Below, piece by piece: positions 1 through 6,787 of a stretch of 64,000 nucleotides of DNA. The position numbers and the translations under genes were made by a program. Positions within the stretch are counted from its first letter, which is position 1. Every line of letters starts with the position of its first letter. The stretch spans positions 1,860,001 to 1,924,000 of the forward strand of contig NZ_JACHMP010000001.1 of assembly GCF_014204985.1 (NCBI RefSeq). The letters are read 5' to 3'. Under the pieces are notes generated by a model that had not been told where the DNA came from, searched no databases, and saw only the letters and a program-made list of their open reading frames with translations. The stretch comes from Streptosporangium becharense (GTDB lineage Bacteria; Actinomycetota; Actinomycetes; Streptosporangiales; Streptosporangiaceae).

Positions 1-2
1 TC

Positions 3-278
3 GACGTGGTGCGGAAGGCCGCGACCGGCCGCTACGACCGGATCGAGCTCGGCACGAGCGTCCAGCAACTCGGCGTCCGCAGGGAGGGCGAGCCGTGGAG
101 CGCCGCCGACTCCTCCCGGCAGGACGAGACGCCCCAGGTGCTGCTCGGCACCCGGCGCGACATCGTGGACAAGCTCCGCCACTGGCGCGACACGCACGAC
201 CTGTCGTACTTCGTGCTCCACCATGAGCGCGACCTGGACGCCTTCAGCCCGGTCGTCGAGGAGCTCGCCGGACGCTGA
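3..278 (+). CDS. LLM-class F420-dependent oxidoreductase, C-terminal fragment
   Basis: The reading frame is open from the left edge of the window and stops at 278, so only the last 91 residues are present; the true start lies upstream. The fragment ends with a segment in which an enzyme name is suggested by the run TRRDIVDKLRHWRDTH followed by LSYFVLHH and a terminal helix. This arrangement is typical of the C-terminus of luciferase-like, F420-dependent oxidoreductases of actinomycetes (the MSMEG_2516-like group), which place a strand after the last cofactor-contacting helix. Substrate cannot be inferred. Third codon positions are almost all G or C. A GTG at 6 is an internal codon, not the start. 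Family assignment is moderate because the flavin-binding half is missing. Confidence 0.6.
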   Translation, partial: DVVRKAATGRYDRIELGTSVQQLGVRREGEPWSAADSSRQDETPQVLLGTRRDIVDKLRHWRDTHDLSYFVLHHERDLDAFSPVVEELAGR

Positions 279-389
279 CCGCCGCGCGCGGGACCGGCGG
301 GGCGGTCGGAACGCGGAGACGGCGGGACCGGCGGGACCGGCGGGGCGGCCGGAACGCGGCGCGGGAGGCACCGGCATGATGGTCCCATC

Positions 390-971
390 ATGAACCAGAT
401 GATTCTGCTGCGACACGGCGAAACGGAGTGGAGCCGCGACGGCCGGCACACCGGACGCACCGACCTGCCGCTGACCGCCAGGGGCGAGGGCCAGGCGCGG
501 GCGCTGGCGCCGCTGGTCGACGGCCGCGCCTTCGACCTGGTCCTGGTCAGCCCCGCCCGCCGGGCCAGGGACACCGCCGACCTGGCCGGTCTACGCGACT
601 ACGAGACCGACCCGGACCTGTGGGAGTGGGACTACGGCGGCTACGAGGGCATCACCACCCCGTCCATCCGCGAGACCCGCCCCGGCTGGTACCTGTGGCG
701 TGACGGCGTCGTCCCGGGTGACACCGCCCACCCCGGCGAGAGCGCCGAACAGGTCGGCGCCCGCGCCGACCGGGTGATCGCCCGCGCGCGGGCCGTCGCG
801 GGCGACGTGGCGCTCGTCGCCCACGGGCACTTCCTGCGGGTGCTGTGCGCCCGCTGGCTCGGCCTGCCCCCGCAGGACGGCCGTCTCTTCCGCCTGGACA
901 CCGGAACCTACTCCCGGCTGGGCTTCGAGCACGGCGAGCCGGTCACCCTCACCTGGAACGCCCCCGTCTGA
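390..971 (+). CDS. histidine phosphatase family protein (phosphoglycerate mutase-like)
   Basis: A 193-residue protein of the histidine phosphatase superfamily. The catalytic loop LLRHGETEWS is at residues 6-15 (phosphorylated His8, with Arg7). A second conserved arginine lies in SPARRARDTA near residue 55, an acidic residue in the HPGESAEQ segment near 112, and the second catalytic histidine in LVAHGHFLRV near 145. All core catalytic positions are therefore present. Length is normal for the single-domain SixA/GpmB-like phosphatases. The substrate, a phosphosugar, phosphometabolite or phosphoprotein, cannot be read from sequence. It begins 111 bp after the preceding gene and stands alone. An ATG at 390 with an upstream purine-poor region gives the start. 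Confidence 0.88.
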   Translation: MNQMILLRHGETEWSRDGRHTGRTDLPLTARGEGQARALAPLVDGRAFDLVLVSPARRARDTADLAGLRDYETDPDLWEWDYGGYEGITTPSIRETRPGWYLWRDGVVPGDTAHPGESAEQVGARADRVIARARAVAGDVALVAHGHFLRVLCARWLGLPPQDGRLFRLDTGTYSRLGFEHGEPVTLTWNAPV

Positions 972-993
972 CCGAGAGCGTTCCCCGCGACGG

Positions 994-1104
994 TCACCGG
1001 GTGATCGAGGGCCGGTGGACATCGAACCGGGTGATCGAGGGCCGGTGGACGTCGAACCGGATGTCCAGGTCGATGACCCGCTCCAGCGCGACCCGCTTCG
1101 TCAC
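994..1104 (-). CDS. small ORF or frameshifted C-terminus of the neighbouring gene
   Basis: Reading on the reverse strand, the stop of the gene at 1101-1922 (TGA) shares bases with a GTG that opens a 36-codon frame (GTGA overlap). Nearly every codon ends in G or C, as in a real gene. The peptide starts MTKRVALERVIDLDIRF and ends with a duplicated decapeptide, FDVHRPSITR, twice, then a stop. Two explanations fit. It may be a translationally coupled small protein. Alternatively it may be the true C-terminus of the upstream gene, displaced by a frameshift in the Arg/Glu/Ala-rich repeat just before that gene's stop. The sequence alone does not decide. A GTGA overlap by itself is common by chance in such GC-rich DNA. 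Confidence 0.45.
   Translation of the reverse strand: MTKRVALERVIDLDIRFDVHRPSITRFDVHRPSITR
1001..1060. repeat. 30-bp tandem direct repeat, two copies
   Basis: The 30 bases at 1001-1030 recur at 1031-1060 with a single difference. In the reverse-strand frame 994-1104 the repeat encodes a ten-residue duplication just before the stop codon. Confidence 0.9.
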
Positions 1105-1922
1105 GGACGGGCCGTCGCCTCCCGCTCCGGACCGGCCGCCGCCTCCCGCTCCCGGCCGGCCGCCGGGAGCGGGGACAGGCGGCAGCCGGGGAAGGGGGCG
1201 AGCAGGGTCTCCCGCCACGGGCCCGTCAGGAAGTCCCTGGCCCGCCTGCTCCAGTCGAGCAACCGCCCGTCCGGCTCGGCCTCGTCGTCCAGGCCGAGGG
1301 CCGCGTCCCTGGCCCGCTGGAGGGCGAGGTGGTCGTCCAGGGACGTACCCCAGACGGTAACGACCTCGGTGTCGCAGAACAGCACCTCGTACAGGCCGAC
1401 GGGCCGGTGGCCGTGGTCGGCGAGGAGCGGGGCACGTTCCTCGCGGACGGCGTCGAGGTAGTCGAGGGCGGCGCCGGGACGGACCTGCGCGCTTTCGAAC
1501 AGGTAGAAGGGGGCGGCGTAGCCCTCCGCGGCGAGGTCGGCCAACGCCGGGCTGCCGCGCACGGCGCCCAGCGGCCGGGAGAACGCCGAGAAGCGCAGGT
1601 CGTCGATGTCGGACAGGAACAGCCTGCCGTCGACGCCGTCGTAGATCTCCATCATCTGGCGCCAGCCGCCGTCCCAGCCGCCGTGGCAGTCCCAGAGCGT
1701 GACGGCCCTGAACTGGGGGTGCCCGGTGATGCCGACGGCGTAGAAGGCGCCGGCGAGGTCGATCTGCCGCGACCTGATCGACAGGCCCCGGGTCAGCTCG
1801 GGTGCGTCGAGAAGCCGGTCCTCATCCTTGTAGCGGGTGAGCCAGCTCAGGTACTCCAGCGGCTTGCGGGAGTTCATCGGCCGGAAGTCGACCTCTTCGA
1901 TCAGGTAGATGCCTCGCCGCAC
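1101..1922 (-). CDS. conserved hypothetical protein, possible NIPSNAP-like fold
   Basis: I do not recognise this 273-residue protein firmly. It has two similar-looking halves, each opening with a strand such as RRGIYLIEEVDFRP or GLYEVLFCDTEVVTVW followed by a helix. This resembles duplicated alpha-beta-barrel (NIPSNAP/EthD-like) proteins, a tentative comparison. GTG at 1922 is chosen because GAGGAGG lies 8 bp upstream and a 16-bp palindrome (1941-1956) lies immediately before the ribosome site; the frame is open upstream to 1982 but without a better start. The last 20 residues are a low-complexity Arg/Glu/Ala tail (PAAGREREAAAGPEREA). The next frame continues with strongly coding-like sequence, so the annotated C-terminus may be frameshifted. 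Confidence 0.6.
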   Translation of the reverse strand: MRRGIYLIEEVDFRPMNSRKPLEYLSWLTRYKDEDRLLDAPELTRGLSIRSRQIDLAGAFYAVGITGHPQFRAVTLWDCHGGWDGGWRQMMEIYDGVDGRLFLSDIDDLRFSAFSRPLGAVRGSPALADLAAEGYAAPFYLFESAQVRPGAALDYLDAVREERAPLLADHGHRPVGLYEVLFCDTEVVTVWGTSLDDHLALQRARDAALGLDDEAEPDGRLLDWSRRARDFLTGPWRETLLAPFPGCRLSPLPAAGREREAAAGPEREATARP

Positions 1923-1940
1923 GATGAGCGCCTCCTCGAC

Positions 1941-1956
1941 CCAAGCGGTTGCTTGG
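1941..1956. promoter_or_regulatory. perfect inverted repeat, candidate operator
   Basis: CCAAGC-GGTT-GCTTGG is a perfect 6-bp inverted repeat with a 4-bp spacer, placed directly upstream of the ribosome site of the reverse-strand gene starting at 1922. Size and position suit a TetR-type dimer operator. The regulator is not identified. Confidence 0.45.
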
Positions 1957-1989
1957 TTGGCACCATAGTCGAGGAGGATCACCCCGTAC

Positions 1990-2110
1990 AGAGCCGACCC
2001 GTGCCGACCCGTGCCGACCCGTGCCGGCCCGTACCGCCGGGCGCCGGCAGGTGCTGGCGGTATCGGTCGGTGCCGGTAGGTATCCGCCGATACCGGTAGG
2101 TGCCGGCGGG
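1990..2110. repeat. short tandem repeats between two reverse-strand genes
   Basis: Three to four copies of a 10-bp unit (GCCGACCCGT, the last degenerate) run from about 1990 to 2030. A second patch with repeated GTGCCGGTAGG and a partly palindromic GGTATC-GCC-GATACC element follows to 2110. No gene is seen here. Confidence 0.7.
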
Positions 2111-2115
2111 TGCCC

Positions 2116-2385
2116 TCAGGCGGCCGCGGTCGCGGGCTGGGGCCCCCGGCCGGTCAGCCATTCGAGGACCTTGCGGTGGCCGTGACAGGCGTCCTCGAAG
2201 TGACCCCAGTGCCAGTAGCGGGGCTGGTCGCGCACCCCGGTGACCCATGTGCGGTAGGACACCGGAGTGGTCGCGCCGTCCTCCGTGGCCGCCGATGCGA
2301 CGCCGTACGTGCGGATCACGACGCGTCCGCCCGGTGCGAAGAGCACGTCGTCGGCCACCGGATACAAGGTCATCTGGTCGAGCAC
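2116..2385 (-). CDS. small hypothetical protein
   Basis: An 89-residue protein I do not recognise. It is rich in aromatic residues (PRYWHWGHFEDACHGHRK) and contains no signal peptide or membrane segment. Third positions are GC-rich throughout, which supports coding. GTG at 2385 is the only start codon in the open stretch, although the frame stays open upstream with plausible codons, so the true N-terminus may be longer with a non-standard start. It lies 112 bp downstream of the DUF397 gene on the same strand and may be a separate unit. Function unknown. Confidence 0.5.
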   Translation of the reverse strand: MLDQMTLYPVADDVLFAPGGRVVIRTYGVASAATEDGATTPVSYRTWVTGVRDQPRYWHWGHFEDACHGHRKVLEWLTGRGPQPATAAA

Positions 2386-2497
2386 GGTCTTGAGCCCCCA
2401 ATCTCTCCGGGCTCGAACTCTGCCGTGCCGACCCCCTCCCCCGGTTACATCATCGGCGCGCCGCCGTTAAGACGAGCGGCCGGATGTAAAAACGGTG

Positions 2498-2734
2498 TTA
2501 CACCGTAAGACTGTCGAACTCCCCGTCCTTCACCCCGAGCACGAGGGCACGGATCTCGTCACGCGTGTAGATGAGGGCCGGCCCCTCCGGGAAACGCGAG
2601 TTGCGGACGGCGATGCTGCCGTCCGGCAACTCGGCGAGCTCGACGCAGTTGCCCGTCGAGTTGCTGTAGCGGCTCTTACGCCAGCTGGCCCCGGCAAGGT
2701 CGGCTGCGGGCATGCCGTTGTAGGTCTTCTCCAT
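2498..2734 (-). CDS. DUF397 domain protein
   Basis: A 78-residue protein with the DUF397 hallmark: SWRKSRYSNSTGNCVELAEL (residues 17-36) followed by the strand DGSIAVRNSRFPEGPALIYT and a short helix. DUF397 proteins in actinomycetes almost always accompany a helix-turn-helix DUF5753 regulator and are thought to act as its partner or antagonist, as in the WhiJ-like systems of Streptomyces. The ATG follows the TAA stop of the upstream regulator with no gap (TAAATG), so the two are surely co-translated. Confidence 0.92.
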   Translation of the reverse strand: MEKTYNGMPAADLAGASWRKSRYSNSTGNCVELAELPDGSIAVRNSRFPEGPALIYTRDEIRALVLGVKDGEFDSLTV

Positions 2735-3601
2735 TTACATCTCTCTGAGAAGGTCGCCGAGGATCTCGGCGGTGCCCCCAGGCGTGGTGCTTTCCACGCA
2801 CAGCTGCTCCATGGCCGTGAGGTACGGATCGACATCCTCACGTTTGTCGAGGTAGAGGGCACCCCAGAGCTGCTCGACATAGACGACGTCCGACAGGTCG
2901 GACTCAGGAAACCGTAAGATGCTGAACGCGCCACCCTCGGCCGCGTGCATACCGAACCGGAAGGGCATCACCTGAATGGTGATGTTGGGCAGCGTGGTCA
3001 CCTCCAGCAGATGCTGGAGCTGTTCACGCATGATCTCCCCGCCTCCGATGGGGCGTCTCAGGGCAGCCTCGTCGATGACGGCCCACAGTCGGGGGCCCTC
3101 CTTCTTCGTCAGGCGATCCTGCCGCTGCATACGCATGTGCACACGACGCTCGATCTCCGCCTCCGGCACGTCCGGGTAGCCCAACCGGATCACGGTGCGC
3201 GCGTAGGCGGACGTCTGCAGGAGGCCGGGGATGAACTGCACCTCGTAGGTGCGGATCATGTTCGCCGCCTCCTCCAGCCCGACATAGGTGGTGAACCAGT
3301 TCGGCAACAGGTCGCCGTACTTGTGCCACCAGCCAGGGGTGTTCGCCTCGCGGACCATCTCCAGCAGGCCGCGCCGTTCCGCGTCGTCGAGCACGCCGTA
3401 CAGGGTGAGCAGGTCCTCGACGTCACGCGTCTTGAAACCGACGCGGCCGAGCTCCATGCGGCTGATCTTGGACTCGGAGGCCCGGATGTGGAATCCGGCC
3501 GCCTCGCGGGTGAGCCCCTTCTCCTCACGCAGCCGGCGCAGGCTCGCGCCGAGCATGATGCGCCGAACGGTGGAACCGGTACCGGGCGGGTCCATGGACA
3601 C
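2735..3601 (-). CDS. helix-turn-helix XRE-family regulator with DUF5753
   Basis: A 288-residue regulator. The N-terminal XRE helix-turn-helix lies at about residues 13-70 (LRRLREEKGLTREAAGFHIR followed by ASESKISRMELGR). The rest is a DUF5753 domain marked by FIPGLLQTSAYAR, RMQRQDRL and NITIQVMPF. These proteins regulate development and secondary metabolism in actinomycetes, with DUF397 and ATPase partners. The start is GTG at 3601, since GAGGAG sits 6 bp upstream; ATG at 3595 is the alternative. Upstream sequence in the same frame is open but antisense to the divergent gene and lacks coding features. The divergent HATPase gene shares the promoter region. Confidence 0.92.
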   Translation of the reverse strand: MSMDPPGTGSTVRRIMLGASLRRLREEKGLTREAAGFHIRASESKISRMELGRVGFKTRDVEDLLTLYGVLDDAERRGLLEMVREANTPGWWHKYGDLLPNWFTTYVGLEEAANMIRTYEVQFIPGLLQTSAYARTVIRLGYPDVPEAEIERRVHMRMQRQDRLTKKEGPRLWAVIDEAALRRPIGGGEIMREQLQHLLEVTTLPNITIQVMPFRFGMHAAEGGAFSILRFPESDLSDVVYVEQLWGALYLDKREDVDPYLTAMEQLCVESTTPGGTAEILGDLLREM

Positions 3602-3733
3602 GTGGTGCTCCTCGCTCGCTTTCCTGATCGACAGTTTGTCACTTCTGCGGCCCAAGATCCCCTGGCCGCGTCCAAGATCCCCTTCCTGTGGAGTTGTCGG
3701 ATCAGGGGTAACGGTAGCGGTTGCACACACCTT

Positions 3734-3745
3734 ATGCACGTGCAT
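3734..3745. promoter_or_regulatory. 12-bp palindrome within a TGCA-rich divergent promoter
   Basis: ATGCACGTGCAT is a perfect 12-bp palindrome in the 175-bp gap between the divergent regulator (start 3601) and HATPase gene (start 3777). It is flanked by two more TTGCAC elements (about 3721 and 3752) and a CTGCAC. This looks like a multi-site operator, plausibly for the adjacent HTH protein. Confidence 0.5.
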
Positions 3746-3776
3746 TCGCTCTTGCACCTGCACAGGAGTTTGGACC

Positions 3777-4346
3777 ATGATTGCGACTGTGCAGTCCGCC
3801 CAAACCGCGCCCCGCCGAGCGTCAACGTCCTGGACGGCGCTCGACTGGTGGCCCCCGCTCGGCTGGTGGCCCGACTCCGCTCGTGATCTCCTCCCCGGAT
3901 CGCCGGAAGCCACGGCCAGCGCCACCTTCGTCCTCCCTCCGCACGTCGAATCCGTCCACTCCGCCCGCAGCTTCACCACCGGCACCCTTACCGGCTGGGG
4001 TCTCACCGAGCTGGGCGAGAACATGGAACTCGTCGTCTCGGAGCTGGCCACCAACGCCTTCCGGCACGGCCTGCGGCTAGCCGAGCGCGCGCGGGCCAAG
4101 GAACCGATCCGGCTCTCGCTGATCCGCCGGGACTCCCTGGTCACCTGCACGCTCAACGACCCCGGAGCGGGCTTTCCCGCGCTTCGCGAGTCCTCCCCCC
4201 TCGACGTCGGCGGCCTCGGACTGCACATCGTCGAGTCGTTGAGCCTGCGCTGGGGCTGGGCCCCCCTCGCCCCGTACGGCAAGATCGTCTGGGCTGTCCT
4301 GCAGTCGGTCCCCTGCGAGGCTCCGGACCGCCCCGGGCGTCCCTGA
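3777..4346 (+). CDS. anti-sigma-factor-like ATP-binding protein (HATPase_c_2)
   Basis: A 189-residue protein with a GHKL ATPase core: the N box ELVVSELATNAFRHG (about residues 83-97), the G1 box NDPGAGFP (near 128) and the G2 region VGGLGLHIVESLS (near 143). This is the RsbW/SpoIIAB-like kinase fold used by actinomycete anti-sigma proteins and often found beside HTH-DUF5753 and DUF397 genes. The first 50 residues are unusual: Trp-rich (SWTALDWWPPLGWWPDSA). ATG at 3777 has AGGAG 8 bp upstream. It is transcribed divergently from the HTH regulator, suggesting a shared control circuit. Partner sigma or regulator unknown. Confidence 0.88.
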   Translation: MIATVQSAQTAPRRASTSWTALDWWPPLGWWPDSARDLLPGSPEATASATFVLPPHVESVHSARSFTTGTLTGWGLTELGENMELVVSELATNAFRHGLRLAERARAKEPIRLSLIRRDSLVTCTLNDPGAGFPALRESSPLDVGGLGLHIVESLSLRWGWAPLAPYGKIVWAVLQSVPCEAPDRPGRP

Positions 4347-4408
4347 CCGGACGGCCCACCGAGCCACCCTCCGACGGCGCCGCCCCTTCCCCTCATCCGG
4401 CGCCGGCC

Positions 4409-4486
4409 GGTCCCGGGACCGCCCTCCCTCCCACCCCGCGGTCCCGGGACCACCCCCTCCAGCCCCGCCGGTCCCGGGACCGGCGG
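4409..4486. repeat. three evenly spaced GGTCCCGGGACC palindromes
   Basis: The perfect 12-bp palindrome GGTCCCGGGACC occurs at 4409-4420, 4440-4451 and 4470-4481, at 31- and 30-bp intervals (about three helical turns). The third is extended to a perfect 22-bp palindrome (4465-4486). They lie between the HATPase gene and the gene at 4613 and could be protein-binding sites, hairpins or both. Confidence 0.75.
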
Positions 4487-4508
4487 GATGGGACGGCCTT
4501 ATAACGTG

Positions 4509-4560
4509 TTGCATTCTGCGTTGTGCATGCCGTCGGCGCGGCCCTCTGCATTACCGTGGT
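4509..4560. promoter_or_regulatory. TGCA-rich segment upstream of the gene at 4613
   Basis: TTGCATTCTGC, GTTGTGCATGC and CTCTGCATTAC appear within about 50 bp, echoing the TGCA elements around 3734. It is the least GC-rich stretch before the gene at 4613 and is a reasonable promoter or operator region. The same regulator may act at both places; this is inference. Confidence 0.3.
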
Positions 4561-4612
4561 TGTTCATGGCTCACGGAGAGTCCCCGCGTGAGGTTCCTGA
4601 GAGAGCTGCGAG

Positions 4613-6718
4613 ATGGACGATCATCTGCTCGGCTGGTTGAAAACCCTCGACGAAGAACGGCTCGCCCGGGTGCTGGCCAACCGGCTGGACGCCATCGCTC
4701 CGCCGTGGCCGCGCCGCCTCGACACCCTGGCGCAACGACTGGGCGGCGGGCCCACCACGATCGAGGTCATACGGGGTCTGCCGCTGCCCTCCCTCCAGGT
4801 CGCGCAGGTGGCGCTGGCGCTCGGCGAGGAGGCGACGCCGGGGGCGGTCGCCCGGTTCCTGGGCGTGCCGGAGGCCGAGGTGACGCCCTGGCTCGGCCTG
4901 CTCCACGACCACGCGCTGGCGTGGCCGGACGCCGAGGGCCGTGTCCACGTGGCCGCCGGACTCGCCCGCCGGTGGGACACCCCCTGCGGGCCGGGTGAGC
5001 CGCCGGCCCGCCACCCGGCCTTCCGGACCGCCGACGCCGACGCGCCGCGCGGCCCCGGCCACCGCCCGCCCTTCACCCCCGTCCCGCCCGACCTCGCCAC
5101 GGTCCCGGTCGACCCGGAGGCCGTCGACCACCTGATGACGCTGGCCGCGCCGCATGTGGTGGAGCGCTGCGCGGCGATGCTGGAGAACACCGCCAAGGTC
5201 CCGCTGCCGCTGCTTCGGGCGGGCGGAGTCGGGGTGCGCGAGGTCCGGCGGGTGGCCAGGGACACCGGCTGCGACGAGGACGAGACCCGGCTGCTGCTGG
5301 AGATCTGCGCCGTGGCCAGGCTGCTGGCCTGGGACGAGTCGGCCGGCGGGCTGGTGCCCACCGAGAAGTTCGACCGCTGGCGGCTGGACGACGCGGCGGC
5401 CAGGCTCCGGGTGCTGCTGTCGGCCTGGTGGCGGATGGAACGCTCGTCGCTGCGCAGGATCGGCGGCAGGTACGGCACGGTGCTGGGCGACGACCCGGCC
5501 GGCGCCGAGGTCGCCCGTGTCAGGCGGGCGGTGCTCGGCGTGCTGGCCCGGCTGCCCGCGAGCACGGCGTGCACCGACCTGGCCGGCCTGGTCGCGTCCG
5601 CGCACTGGCACTCCCCGCTGCTCGACCGGCCGCTCCTGGACGAGTGTGCCCCCGCGGTGCTGGAGGAGGCCCGGATGCTCGGGCTGGTCGCGCTCGACAC
5701 GATCACCGACCTCGGTCGCGCTCTGGCCGCGCTGGACGCCCACGCCGGCCACGAGGCGGACGACGCCGCACCGGCGGTGGAGAACGACCCGGCCCTGGTG
5801 GAGTGTTCGGCCAGGGCACTGGCCAGCGTGCGGCGGAGCGCGCTGTTCGGCGCCGACCTCACCGCCGTGGTGACCGGGCCGCCCGCCGGGGAGCTGGCCG
5901 AACTGCTCGACCGGGCCGCCGACCGCGAGTCGCGCGGCACGGCCTCGGTGTGGCGGTTCACCCCGGCCAGCGTGCGCCGGGCGATGGACTCCGGCTACAC
6001 CGCCGAGGGCCTGCTGGCCGACCTGTCCGCGGTGGGCTCGGTGCCGCAGCCCCTCGAATATCTGGTGCGCGACGTGGCCAGGCGGCACGGCGAGGTCACC
6101 GTGACCTCGGTCGCCTGCATCGTGCAGGCCTCCGACCCCGCGCTGCTGGCCGAGATCGCCGGACACCGGCGGCTGGACGGGCTGGGGCTGCGCCTGCTCG
6201 CCCCGACCGTGCTGGTCGGCGCGCTGCCCGCCGACAAGACCCTGGCCGCGCTGAGGGCGAACGGCTACGTCCCCGTCCTCGTGGAGGACACCGGGGAGGT
6301 CACCGTCCGCCGGGCCCGGATCGAGGAGCCGCGGCACGGGCGGCTGATCCTGCTGCCCGGGGGCCGGGTGGCCGAGCTGGAGCAGCAGGCGCATCCTCCG
6401 GCGGAGCCGCCGCCCGACCCTCGGGAACACGCCCGGCGGCTGCTCACCGCCGACGGCGAGGCGGTCCGGCCGGCCGGAAGGACCTGGGCGGTCATCGGCC
6501 GCATGGCCTCCCGCCTGCCGACCGCCCAGCAGTCGCTGCTCGGTTTCGTCGTCGATCGCGGCGTGCGGGCGGCGATCACCCTGGCCGACGGCCTCACCGC
6601 CACCGTCAGCCACGGCGAGCTGCGGGGCGGCGTGCTCGACGCGTGGTGCGAGGAGGCCGGCGACTACCTGGAGTTCCCGCTGGCCGACATCGTCGAGGTC
6701 CGCGGCACCTTCCTCTGA
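4613..6718 (+). CDS. helicase-associated (XPB/Ssl2 N-terminal-like) protein
   Basis: A 701-residue protein of the actinobacterial family carrying the XPB/Ssl2-like N-terminal domain (helicase C-3 associated). It begins MDDHLLGWLKTLDEERLARV with a string of winged-helix-like repeats. The later region YLVRDVARRHGEVTVTSVAC (about residue 487) leads into the conserved helicase-associated segment ending near 610. No Walker A, DEAH or other motor motif is present, so it is not a helicase itself. In actinomycetes such genes often sit near the XPB DNA-repair helicase, but that gene is not within this window's immediate neighbourhood. The role, possibly a DNA-repair accessory, is inferred only. ATG at 4613 follows GAGAGCTGCGAG. 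Confidence 0.8.
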   Translation: MDDHLLGWLKTLDEERLARVLANRLDAIAPPWPRRLDTLAQRLGGGPTTIEVIRGLPLPSLQVAQVALALGEEATPGAVARFLGVPEAEVTPWLGLLHDHALAWPDAEGRVHVAAGLARRWDTPCGPGEPPARHPAFRTADADAPRGPGHRPPFTPVPPDLATVPVDPEAVDHLMTLAAPHVVERCAAMLENTAKVPLPLLRAGGVGVREVRRVARDTGCDEDETRLLLEICAVARLLAWDESAGGLVPTEKFDRWRLDDAAARLRVLLSAWWRMERSSLRRIGGRYGTVLGDDPAGAEVARVRRAVLGVLARLPASTACTDLAGLVASAHWHSPLLDRPLLDECAPAVLEEARMLGLVALDTITDLGRALAALDAHAGHEADDAAPAVENDPALVECSARALASVRRSALFGADLTAVVTGPPAGELAELLDRAADRESRGTASVWRFTPASVRRAMDSGYTAEGLLADLSAVGSVPQPLEYLVRDVARRHGEVTVTSVACIVQASDPALLAEIAGHRRLDGLGLRLLAPTVLVGALPADKTLAALRANGYVPVLVEDTGEVTVRRARIEEPRHGRLILLPGGRVAELEQQAHPPAEPPPDPREHARRLLTADGEAVRPAGRTWAVIGRMASRLPTAQQSLLGFVVDRGVRAAITLADGLTATVSHGELRGGVLDAWCEEAGDYLEFPLADIVEVRGTFL

Positions 6719-6787
6719 CCCCCGGCCGCCCACCACGCGGGGTCAGGCGCCCGCAGGAGTACCGCCGCGCGTTCGGGGAGCGCGGGG

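Noticed and set aside
1329..2099. Forward open frame opposite the gene at 1101-1922
   Set aside because: Composition is that of a complementary-strand shadow, and the reverse frame has a better start, operator and codon pattern.
4571..6736. Long reverse-strand open frame (721 codons) opposite the XPB-N-like gene
   Set aside because: It is an antisense shadow: the forward frame has the coding-type third positions and recognisable domains, while the reverse translation is low-complexity Arg/Gly/Gln.
6719..6787. Duplicated GCGGGGTCAG near the stop of the iron binding-protein gene
   Set aside because: The shared stretch is only 10 bp in very GC-rich sequence; too weak to count with the other stop-codon duplications.
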